Shown here: positions 5,782-11,231 of the stretch, one piece after another | How the letters are laid out: every line of letters begins with the position of its first letter | How positions within the stretch are numbered: the first letter of the stretch is position 1 | DNA from: Oscillospiraceae bacterium | GTDB lineage: Bacteria; Bacillota; Clostridia; Oscillospirales; Oscillospiraceae | Direction of reading: 5' to 3' | Assembly: GCA_021199595.1 (NCBI GenBank) | Contig: JAJQHT010000163.1 | Coordinates: 1-11,231 of the forward strand | Length of the DNA stretch: 11,231 nucleotides | Notes under the pieces: model-generated | What the model saw: only the letters and a program-made list of their open reading frames with translations | What the model was told of the DNA's origin: nothing | Database searches by the model: none | Position numbers and translations under genes: made by a program

Positions 5782-5810
5782 TTGCGTTATTTTGCCGGTC
5801 GTGTTATAAT
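5782..5810 (+). promoter_or_regulatory. Sigma-A promoter for the RodA/FtsW-like gene
   Basis: TTGCGT (5782-5787), a 17-bp spacer and a perfect TATAAT (5805-5810). The predicted start near 5817 gives a leader of about 87 bases that contains a GC-rich hairpin. Confidence 0.75.
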
Positions 5811-5866
5811 GGGTGGGCGAATAAATTTTCGGCCCCCGCGTCCATGGGCGGGAGGCTCTCTTCAGC

Positions 5867-5880
5867 GGGCTGCACAGCCC
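5867..5880 (+). repeat. GC-rich palindrome in the SEDS gene leader
   Basis: GGGCTG-CA-CAGCCC is a perfect inverted repeat six bases before the Shine-Dalgarno sequence. In mRNA it can form only a tight-loop hairpin, so a protein site or a mild translation effect is equally possible. Confidence 0.4.
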
Positions 5881-5886
5881 TGTGCC

Positions 5887-5895
5887 GGAAGGAGG
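5887..5895 (+). promoter_or_regulatory. Shine-Dalgarno sequence fixing a TTG start
   Basis: GGAAGGAGG ends eight bases before TTG 5904. The in-frame ATG at 5844 has no comparable site and would add 20 residues that do not resemble a SEDS N terminus. Confidence 0.8.
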
Positions 5896-5903
5896 ACAGG
5901 CTC

Positions 5904-7058
5904 TTGAAGCTAAAGCTTTCCGATGTGCGGGATTTTTTAAAGCGGGCGGATATGCTGCTGTTTGCGCTGTGTCTGGCCGCCTCCATCCTGGGTATCGTCG
6001 TCATATCCAGCGCCACAAGCTCCTGGGGGTCGGCATCCTATGTCTCCGTCCAGGTATTTGCGCTGTTGATTGGCATTGTTTTGTATTTTATCTTCACCGT
6101 CATCGATATCGACATCATCTCCGACCAGTGGCCGCTGCTGCTGGTGGTAGAGGTGGGTCTGCTTCTGCTGCTGATTCCCTTCGGTATCGCCGGCGATACC
6201 GGCAACAAGGGCTGGATTCGCTTTCTCGGCATCGGCATACAGCCCTCCGAGGTGGTCAAGGTCATCTATATCGTCCTGTCGGCCAAGCATATGGCCTATT
6301 TGAAGGAATACCGCTCGCTGAGCGCGCCGCTGTCCGTGTTGCAGATTGTGCTGCATTTTGGCTTTCTGTTCGTGCTGCTGCTGGGTGTGTCGGACGATTT
6401 GGGCAGTGCGCTGGTGTTCTTTTTCATCTTCCTGGTCATGGCCTTTGCCTCCGAGCTGAAGCTGTACTGGTTTGTGTTCGGCGCGGCGGCCATGGCGGTG
6501 GTCATTCCTATCGCCTGGAATAACGTCCTGACGACAAACCAGAAGGAGCGCATCCTGGCCCCATATATCCCGGACGTGGTGGATCCGGACGGCTACGGCA
6601 TCACGTGGGAGCAGACCCATGCCAAGCTGGCCCTGGCCTCCGGCCGCCTGACCGGCACCGGGCTTTACCAGGGCTCTCAGACGCAGTCTGAGGCCATCGC
6701 GAGCAAGCACGCGGACTATATCTTCGCCGCCATCGGAGAGGAGCTGGGCATGATTGGCTGCCTCGTGGTGATTGGTCTGCTGCTGGCCATCATCATCCGC
6801 TGCATTGTGGTGGGGCTGCGCTCCAACAGCACCATGGGTATGCTTATCTGCTTTGGCGTGGCCGCCATGCTCACCTTCCAGATGTTTGAAAACATCGGTA
6901 TGTGCATCGGTCTGACCCCGGTCATCGGCCTGACGCTGCCCTTTTTCAGCTATGGCGGCTCGTCTCTGTTTTCAACCTTTGCGGCCATGGGCATCGTCTC
7001 CGGCATCCACTTCCGGCCAAAGCCCGCCCAGTTCCGATCGTATAACACGGCATACTAA
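5904..7058 (+). CDS. SEDS-family peptidoglycan glycosyltransferase, RodA/FtsW-like
   Basis: This 384-residue polytopic membrane protein is a SEDS polymerase, which polymerises lipid II into glycan strands with a partner class B PBP. Hallmarks are KGWIRFLGIGIQPSEVVKV (102-120), the catalytic-type Asp165 in DDLGSALVFF, GTGLYQGSQTQ (251-261), HADYIFAAIGEELGMIG (269-285), and ENIGMCIGLTPVIGLTLPFF followed by SYGGSS (329-354). The GSQTQ and D-IFAAIGEE pattern is closer to RodA than to FtsW, but the assignment to elongation is inference. Start is TTG 5904, chosen for its strong Shine-Dalgarno and family N terminus. It appears monocistronic: own promoter upstream, hairpin terminator downstream, and no adjacent PBP gene, unlike the second SEDS gene in the window. 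Confidence 0.93.
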   Translation: MKLKLSDVRDFLKRADMLLFALCLAASILGIVVISSATSSWGSASYVSVQVFALLIGIVLYFIFTVIDIDIISDQWPLLLVVEVGLLLLLIPFGIAGDTGNKGWIRFLGIGIQPSEVVKVIYIVLSAKHMAYLKEYRSLSAPLSVLQIVLHFGFLFVLLLGVSDDLGSALVFFFIFLVMAFASELKLYWFVFGAAAMAVVIPIAWNNVLTTNQKERILAPYIPDVVDPDGYGITWEQTHAKLALASGRLTGTGLYQGSQTQSEAIASKHADYIFAAIGEELGMIGCLVVIGLLLAIIIRCIVVGLRSNSTMGMLICFGVAAMLTFQMFENIGMCIGLTPVIGLTLPFFSYGGSSLFSTFAAMGIVSGIHFRPKPAQFRSYNTAY

Positions 7059-7087
7059 AACCATAAAGAGCCAATGCTATGGTACGA

Positions 7088-7122
7088 GGGGCTTTATCAA
7101 ATGAACGCTTTGATAAAGCCCC
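7088..7122. terminator. Bidirectional hairpin terminator between convergent genes
   Basis: GGGGCTTTATCAAA (7088-7101) and TTTGATAAAGCCCC (7109-7122) form a perfect 14-bp stem around TGAACGC. On the plus strand it is followed by TTGTGTTCTTT. The minus side lacks a good T-run, so termination there is less certain. It sits between the SEDS gene and the DUF975 stop. Confidence 0.8.
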
Positions 7123-7131
7123 TTGTGTTCT

Positions 7132-7932
7132 TTATACGGTCGGAGGTTCCACGGGAGGAATCTCCTGCGCGGGGCGCTTGGCGGCGTAGTCCTGGTTCAC
7201 CGCGTCAAAGTATCTCGCGCGGGTGACCGCGGTGTAGGGCGTCACCCACAGAGCCACGAAGGGGATCAGGCTCAGCAGGTACCAGCCGAGGAAGCTCAGA
7301 TCCAGCTTGAACAGCTCCCACTTGTGGCCGTCCATCATGTCCCTGCTCATGCGGATGCACTGCATACAGGTCATTTCCGGGTGGTCGAACATGAGATACG
7401 TGGCCTGGCGATAGCCGTAATTGGCCCGGATCATGGGAATCAGCAGGGGCAGGCAGACTACCAGCGGCCAGTAGCCGTCCACCAGCACGGCCAGGGCCGC
7501 CGCCGGTATCGCGTAAATCAGCGACCACAGGGCCAGCAGCAGGCTCGGCAGGATGTAGATCCATATGACCCGGAAAAACATCCCAAAGGAATCGAACAAA
7601 TCCCCGAAACCGGGCTTTTCCAGACGGGAGACCCGCATGGCGTACAGCACGAAGCCCATGGTCAGCTCTATGGTCATGATCTCGAGGGCGATGCTCAGCA
7701 GCCACCCCCAGAAGCTTGTGGTGCCGCTCGGCTCCACATAGAGGGCCACACCCTCCAGCGCGGCCTGGTACATCTCCATGTAGGCCGCCCACTCTCCGTC
7801 TATGACCAGCGTCAGGACGGTCAGCAGCATCAGCACAAGGGTCAGCGCCAGCGTTACCCAGATGGGGCGGGGCCTTGTCTGGCGGATGGCGTCCTTTGCG
7901 CCCTGCTTCATGGCTTTTCGATTGATTGACAC
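7132..7932 (-). CDS. DUF975 family integral membrane protein
   Basis: This 266-residue protein has about five to six hydrophobic segments (near residues 25-45, 75-98, 118-140, 141-168, 212-232). It contains the DUF975 signature region ANYGYRQATYLMFDHPEMT (170-188) followed by SRDMMDGHKWELFKLDLSFLGW (196-217), where the GHKW-LF-LDLSFLGW string is very characteristic. The family is common in Firmicutes and has no assigned function. The start is GTG 7932, with AGGAG about nine bases upstream. A later in-frame ATG exists but is less well placed. It is the last gene of a three-gene minus-strand unit, 26 bases after the Gx gene. The C terminus is proline-rich and soluble. Confidence 0.85.
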   Translation of the reverse strand: MSINRKAMKQGAKDAIRQTRPRPIWVTLALTLVLMLLTVLTLVIDGEWAAYMEMYQAALEGVALYVEPSGTTSFWGWLLSIALEIMTIELTMGFVLYAMRVSRLEKPGFGDLFDSFGMFFRVIWIYILPSLLLALWSLIYAIPAAALAVLVDGYWPLVVCLPLLIPMIRANYGYRQATYLMFDHPEMTCMQCIRMSRDMMDGHKWELFKLDLSFLGWYLLSLIPFVALWVTPYTAVTRARYFDAVNQDYAAKRPAQEIPPVEPPTV

Positions 7933-7958
7933 GGTTTTTCGCTCCTTATATAGTAATC

Positions 7959-8468
7959 TTATTTAAACAAATTCAAGTGCTTCCGCAGGGCGCGGATGAG
8001 ATACAGGGCCGCGACCCCGGTGAAAGCGCCGGTGACGATGGCGGCGCACAGCAGCGCCGGGCCGTACCACAGCACGGCGGCGGATTTCATGACCCCGGCG
8101 GCGGCCAGAAGCTGACCGGCATTGTGGCCGATGGCCCCCAGGATGCTGACGACCCAGGGCCTCTTTTCGTCGAACAGGCCTATGGTCAGGGCCATGACCG
8201 CCCAGGAGAGTAGCCCGCCCGCCAGAGAGAACAAAATGACGGAAAAGCTCCCCGCGAACATAGAGGAGAGGACGATGCGCACCAGCAGCACGCAAAGCGC
8301 CTCCCGCCGCCCCAGCAGGGCCATGGCCGTCAGGGTGACGACGCTGGCAAGGCCCAGCTTCACCCCCGGCACCGGGATGGGCAGGGGAATCTGTGCCTCT
8401 ATGAGCCATACGCACAGGCTGATGGCTGTCAGCAGCGCCATGAATACAAGCTTTTGCGTCCGTTTCAT
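7959..8468 (-). CDS. Gx transporter family membrane protein (heptaprenyl diphosphate synthase component I-like)
   Basis: This 169-residue, very hydrophobic protein matches the Gx transporter family, often annotated as heptaprenyl diphosphate synthase component I; this older name is doubtful because the protein resembles small substrate-binding membrane components (ECF S-type). Seen directly: an N-terminal segment (6-25), the IPVPGVKLGLASVVTL motif (31-46), several more membrane helices, and GAIGHNAGQLLAAAGV (111-126). The start ATG 8468 overlaps the stop of the NusG domain II gene as ATGA, with GAGG-type bases upstream, and is preferred to an in-frame ATG at 8510 that would add 14 charged residues. 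The substrate is unknown. Confidence 0.85.
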   Translation of the reverse strand: MKRTQKLVFMALLTAISLCVWLIEAQIPLPIPVPGVKLGLASVVTLTAMALLGRREALCVLLVRIVLSSMFAGSFSVILFSLAGGLLSWAVMALTIGLFDEKRPWVVSILGAIGHNAGQLLAAAGVMKSAAVLWYGPALLCAAIVTGAFTGVAALYLIRALRKHLNLFK

Positions 8469-8809
8469 CCCTCGTCCTCTATCTGTATCACGATCCGGTG
8501 AGGCAGGCATACAATGGGTACTGCCCCGTCCGTTATCTGTCCCTGGTTGACGCAGACCTGCTCGTCGCAGTCCGCCTCTATGACCTCGATGGCTCCGTGG
8601 CTGACCCGGACGGTGTTATAGCCGTCCTCCGTCTCGATGGTGAACTCATAAGGAACCGCCACGGCGGACAGGTCGATCCGCTGGTATTCCTCCCCGTTTA
8701 CATAGACCACGGCCTCCGTGCCGCCCGGTGCGCGGAGCAGATATACCCCCGCGCTCACGGCGGCCAGCGCCGCGAACAGCAGCGCCCAAAAAACTGTTTT
8801 GTGCTTCAT
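8465..8809 (-). CDS. NusG domain II-containing membrane-anchored protein
   Basis: This 114-residue protein has one N-terminal membrane helix (about 5-25) and an extracytoplasmic beta-rich domain typical of the NusG_II family, which is unrelated in function to transcription factor NusG. The family marks are VYVNGEEYQRIDLS (35-48) and a conserved cysteine region DCDEQVCVNQGQI (80-92) with Cys81 and Cys86, plus Cys101 in IVCLPHRIVI. It is encoded directly before the Gx transporter gene, an association common in Clostridia, often near redox or FMN-transfer genes, though none are seen here. No Shine-Dalgarno is evident at ATG 8809, and a promoter lies very close, so a leaderless message is possible. 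Biochemical function is unknown. Confidence 0.85.
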   Translation of the reverse strand: MKHKTVFWALLFAALAAVSAGVYLLRAPGGTEAVVYVNGEEYQRIDLSAVAVPYEFTIETEDGYNTVRVSHGAIEVIEADCDEQVCVNQGQITDGAVPIVCLPHRIVIQIEDEG

Positions 8810-8811
8810 GG

Positions 8812-8840
8812 TTTACATCTTAGTTATTAAATTGTATAAT
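8812..8840 (+). promoter_or_regulatory. Sigma-A promoter for the FHA-SEDS/PBP operon
   Basis: TTTACA (8812-8817), a 17-bp spacer and a perfect TATAAT (8835-8840). The predicted start near 8847 leaves a leader of about 60 bases containing an 8-bp hairpin. It overlaps the opposing promoter almost completely. Confidence 0.75.
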
Positions 8841-8845
8841 GTCAA
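8817..8845 (-). promoter_or_regulatory. Promoter for the NusG-II/Gx/DUF975 operon
   Basis: On the minus strand TTGACA (8840-8845), a 17-bp spacer and TAAGAT (8817-8822), only seven bases before ATG 8809. An alternative -10, TACAAT, with -35 TTCATA lies about 10-12 bases further upstream and would give a short leader. The choice between the two is uncertain. Confidence 0.55.
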
Positions 8846-8865
8846 CTGGATTGTATGAACTTTTT

Positions 8866-8885
8866 GCCTGTTTTTTTAAACAGGC
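8866..8885 (+). repeat. Inverted repeat in the leader of the FHA-SEDS gene
   Basis: GCCTGTTT (8866-8873) and AAACAGGC (8878-8885) pair perfectly around TTTT, seven bases before the Shine-Dalgarno AAGGAAGG. No T-run follows on the plus strand, so it is not an ordinary terminator of that strand. Confidence 0.55.
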
Positions 8886-8906
8886 CGCCACAAGGAAGGT
8901 GGACTG

Positions 8907-10733
8907 TTGGATCTTTTGCGCTTGATTTTTGGGGAGACCGCCCCGTGGCTGGCAGCTCTGTCCCGGTATATTCTGCCGCTAGTGTGCGTGGCCATCGTGA
9001 CGCGGTGCATACGCAGTATGCTCCAGGAACGATATGAGCCGGAGACCTGGGCCTATCTCTACCTGCCGGGGGAGATCATGGTGCCTCTGCGCCACTGGGA
9101 GTGTATTCTGGGCCGGGCCAAATCCGTAGACGGGCAGCTGAACGACCCCTCGGTGGAGAAGCTTCACGCCTGTCTGATACGGGACGCCGCCGGAGGGTGG
9201 ACGGTCTATAACCTGGGCCGGGGGGACACCTATGTAAACGGCGAGCAGGTGACAGCCGGCGGCGCGGCTATCGCCGATGCGGACGTGCTGACCCTGGGGC
9301 GCGTCTCCGCCCGGTTCGTAGACCTGACGGAGCAGGAGCGGGCCGCTCTGCTGAAATATCGCCATGCGCCGGGCCGCCGGGTGCGCCCCGGGGCCACGAT
9401 GCTGCTTCTCACGGTGCTGCAAATCCTTCTCGTTTTGCAGCAGATGACCTATAACGAGGACGCGGGGACGAGCGTTGCCATGGCCTTCGGCATTTTGTGC
9501 GCCGCCCAGTGGGTGTATTTCTGTGTTCTGCGGGCCTCCGGGCAGACGGGCTTTGAGCCGGAGACCCTGGGCTTTTTCCTGACCACCATCGGCCTGAGCG
9601 TGGCGGCATCCTCTGTGCCGGACGCAAGCTCCATGATAAAGCAGGTGATTTTCATCCTGGCGGGTATCGTGCTGTTTCTGATTCTGGGCCTGTGGATCCG
9701 GGATCTGAAGCGGACAAAATCCCTGAACATGGTCGCCGCCGGGGCCTCCGTCGTCCTGCTTGCCATCAACCTGATTTTCGCCCAGGTGACATACGGCGCC
9801 CAGAACTGGATCACCATCGGCGGCTTCTCCATTCAGCCCTCGGAATTTGTGAAGGTGCTGTATATTTATGCCAGCGCTGCCACCCTGGAGCGGCTGTTCG
9901 TGAACAAAAACCTGATTTTCTATATCGGCTTTTCCGCCGTCTGCGTGGGGGCCATGGCTCTGATGGGGGACTTTGGGGCGGCCCTGGTATTTTTCGTCAC
10001 CTTCCTGGTCATCTCCTTTATGCGCTCCGGCAGCTTCGCCACCCTTTTCCTGGCCATCGGCGGGGCGGCCCTGGCCATCATGGTGGTGCTGTCCGCCCGG
10101 CCCTATGTGCTGGCCCGCTTCCAGACCTGGGGCCACGCCTGGGAGGATATTTATGACACAGGCTATCAGCAGGTGCGGGCCATGAGCGCCGCCGCGAGCG
10201 GCGGACTGTTCGGGCAAGGCTCCGGCAACGGCTGGCTGGTGGACGTGACCGCCGGGGACACGGACATGGTCTTCGGCGTGGTGTGCGAGGAGCTGGGACT
10301 GATCACCGGCCTTTGCTGTGTGGCCTCCATCCTGGCTCTGGCGGGCTTTGTGGTGAAAAACGCCTCGGCCGGCCGCTCCTCCTATTTCGTCATTGCGGCG
10401 GCGGCCTCCGTCACCGTTATGATGACCCAGATGGCGCTGAACATATTCGGCTCCATGGACATTCTGCCCTTCACCGGCGTCACCTTCCCCTTTGTGTCCC
10501 GCGGCGGCAGCAGCCTGCTGTCCTGCTGGATGCTGCTGGCTTTCGTCAAGGGCTGCGACACCAGGGCCAGAGGCAGCTTCGCCGTAAAACGGCCCGAGAA
10601 ATTCTCCGGCGGCGTGGGCGTGGAGGAGCCGGAGGATGAGGGCCGCGACCGCTACGGCGCGTATGGCCCGGACAGAGATACCGACCGCCGGAGGACTCAG
10701 CGAGGCCGCCCCTACAGGGAGGATAACCGATGA
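8907..10733 (+). CDS. FHA domain fused to a SEDS-family peptidoglycan glycosyltransferase
   Basis: This 608-residue protein joins two modules. After an N-terminal membrane helix (about 17-33), residues about 65-140 form an FHA domain: ILGRAKSVDGQLNDPSVE start with Gly69-Arg70, His87, and the NLGRGDTYVNG turn with Asn111. From about 163 a SEDS polymerase follows, with IGGFSIQPSEFVKVLYI (304-320), catalytic-type Asp355 in GDFGAALVFF, GGLFGQGSGNGWL (432-444), TDMVFGVVCEELGLITG (452-468), and PFTGVTFPFV then SRGGSS (521-536). The usual SYGGSS has Arg for Tyr. A polar, charged tail covers 560-608. Start is TTG 8907 with an upstream AAGGAAGGTGG. The stop overlaps a class B PBP start (ATGA), so the two should act as a polymerase-transpeptidase pair. 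The FHA domain suggests control by Ser/Thr phosphorylation, by inference. Confidence 0.9.
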   Translation: MDLLRLIFGETAPWLAALSRYILPLVCVAIVTRCIRSMLQERYEPETWAYLYLPGEIMVPLRHWECILGRAKSVDGQLNDPSVEKLHACLIRDAAGGWTVYNLGRGDTYVNGEQVTAGGAAIADADVLTLGRVSARFVDLTEQERAALLKYRHAPGRRVRPGATMLLLTVLQILLVLQQMTYNEDAGTSVAMAFGILCAAQWVYFCVLRASGQTGFEPETLGFFLTTIGLSVAASSVPDASSMIKQVIFILAGIVLFLILGLWIRDLKRTKSLNMVAAGASVVLLAINLIFAQVTYGAQNWITIGGFSIQPSEFVKVLYIYASAATLERLFVNKNLIFYIGFSAVCVGAMALMGDFGAALVFFVTFLVISFMRSGSFATLFLAIGGAALAIMVVLSARPYVLARFQTWGHAWEDIYDTGYQQVRAMSAAASGGLFGQGSGNGWLVDVTAGDTDMVFGVVCEELGLITGLCCVASILALAGFVVKNASAGRSSYFVIAAAASVTVMMTQMALNIFGSMDILPFTGVTFPFVSRGGSSLLSCWMLLAFVKGCDTRARGSFAVKRPEKFSGGVGVEEPEDEGRDRYGAYGPDRDTDRRRTQRGRPYREDNR

Positions 10734-11231
10734 AAAAAGTTCCCAACCGGGCAGCTGCCGTTTTGATTTTGATGGCCCTAATCCTGGTGGGGATGGGCGT
10801 CTATATCTTCCGCCTCGTCCGGGACGGGGGCGACTGGGCCTCCTTTTATGCAAATGACAGCGTTTACACAAACGGCTCTCTGAACAGCGGCTCCGTCACG
10901 GACAGAAACGACGTGGTTCTGGCCGCGGCCAGCGAGGGCGGCATTTCCTATGCGGACAGCAGCGCCGTGCGCACCGCCTGCCTTCATGTGGTGGGGGATG
11001 TGGACGGAAACATCGGCACCGGGGCGCTGAACGCCTTCCGCTCGGAGCTTGTGAGTTACAGCCTTCTCACCGGCACAACCACCGGCGGGGGCACGGTGAA
11101 GATCTCCATCGACGCGGATCTGAACGTGACCGCTTATAATGCGCTGAACGGAAGAAAGGGGGCCGTGCTTGTCTATAATTATGAGACGGGGCAGATTCTC
11201 TGCATGGTGTCCTCCCCCTCCTATGACCCGG
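10730..11231 (+). CDS. Class B penicillin-binding protein, PbpA/FtsI-like, 3' end outside window
   Basis: The visible 167 residues begin MKKVPNRAAAVLILMALILV, one membrane anchor (about 8-28), then a periplasmic pedestal typical of class B PBPs, with SGSVTDRNDVVLA (53-65) matching the conserved R-G-x-I-x-D-R-x-G-x-x-L-A region in weakened form. The start of the transpeptidase domain follows: TVKISIDADLNVTAYNAL, then GAVLVYNYETGQILCMVSSPSYDP. The catalytic SxxK, SxN and KTG motifs would lie beyond 11231. The ATG overlaps the FHA-SEDS stop, with GGGAGG about eight bases upstream, indicating tight coupling. Together they resemble the actinobacterial rodA-pbpA arrangement. The product should cross-link strands made by its SEDS partner. 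Confidence 0.85.
   Translation, partial: MKKVPNRAAAVLILMALILVGMGVYIFRLVRDGGDWASFYANDSVYTNGSLNSGSVTDRNDVVLAAASEGGISYADSSAVRTACLHVVGDVDGNIGTGALNAFRSELVSYSLLTGTTTGGGTVKISIDADLNVTAYNALNGRKGAVLVYNYETGQILCMVSSPSYDP

Noticed and set aside
5844..5903. Upstream ATG start for the RodA-like SEDS gene
   Set aside because: The 20 extra residues are not SEDS-like, and a strong Shine-Dalgarno sequence is placed exactly for TTG 5904.
7123..7929. Plus-strand frame of 268 codons opposite the DUF975 gene
   Set aside because: The composition is antisense-like and it begins inside the terminator region; the minus strand carries the DUF975 signature.
8979..10871. Very long minus-strand frame (about 630 codons) opposite the FHA-SEDS gene
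   Set aside because: Its product is full of His, Gly, Gln and Arg, typical of antisense reading of GC-rich membrane-protein genes; the plus strand has clear FHA and SEDS motifs.

Overview
The window looks like a chromosomal segment of a GC-rich, low-motility-type Firmicute of the class Clostridia, most probably an Oscillospiraceae-like gut bacterium. This is inferred, not proven. The reasons are the gene families present (DUF177-rpmF, der-plsY, DUF975, the Gx/NusG-domain-II pair, SEDS proteins), strong Shine-Dalgarno sequences, consensus sigma-A promoters, TTG and GTG starts, and GC-rich coding DNA separated by AT-rich promoter regions. No phage, transposon, CRISPR array, tRNA or rRNA was recognised.

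Layout from left to right. Positions about 34-195 (minus) hold a candidate structured RNA with its own extended -10 promoter and a terminator-like hairpin that competes with its closing stem. Next is an RluA-family pseudouridine synthase (234-1202, minus), divergent from DUF177-rpmF (1288-1984, plus). The two divergent promoters share one -35 box. A terminator at about 1998-2020 closes rpmF. A new promoter then drives der, a PlsY-like protein with degenerate motifs, and a 4HBT thioesterase (2167-4578), closed by a strong terminator at 4618-4653. An AT-rich island without a convincing gene follows (4654-5067). Then come radC (5068-5751, minus) and, divergently, a RodA/FtsW-like SEDS glycosyltransferase that starts at TTG 5904. 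A 14-bp hairpin at 7088-7122 separates it from a convergent minus-strand operon read as NusG domain II protein, Gx transporter family protein, DUF975 membrane protein (8809 down to 7132). The last region (8812-11231, plus) is a second SEDS protein fused to an N-terminal FHA domain, translationally coupled to a class B penicillin-binding protein cut by the window edge.

Functionally the window mixes translation and ribosome-biogenesis genes (rRNA pseudouridylation, L32, Der GTPase), membrane lipid or acyl metabolism (PlsY-like, thioesterase) and cell-wall synthesis (two SEDS polymerases and one cognate-type bPBP). The most interesting items are the FHA-SEDS/bPBP module, the PlsY homologue that has lost residues in all three catalytic motifs, the unidentified RNA at the left edge, and two divergent promoter pairs in which the minus-strand genes may be transcribed without a leader.
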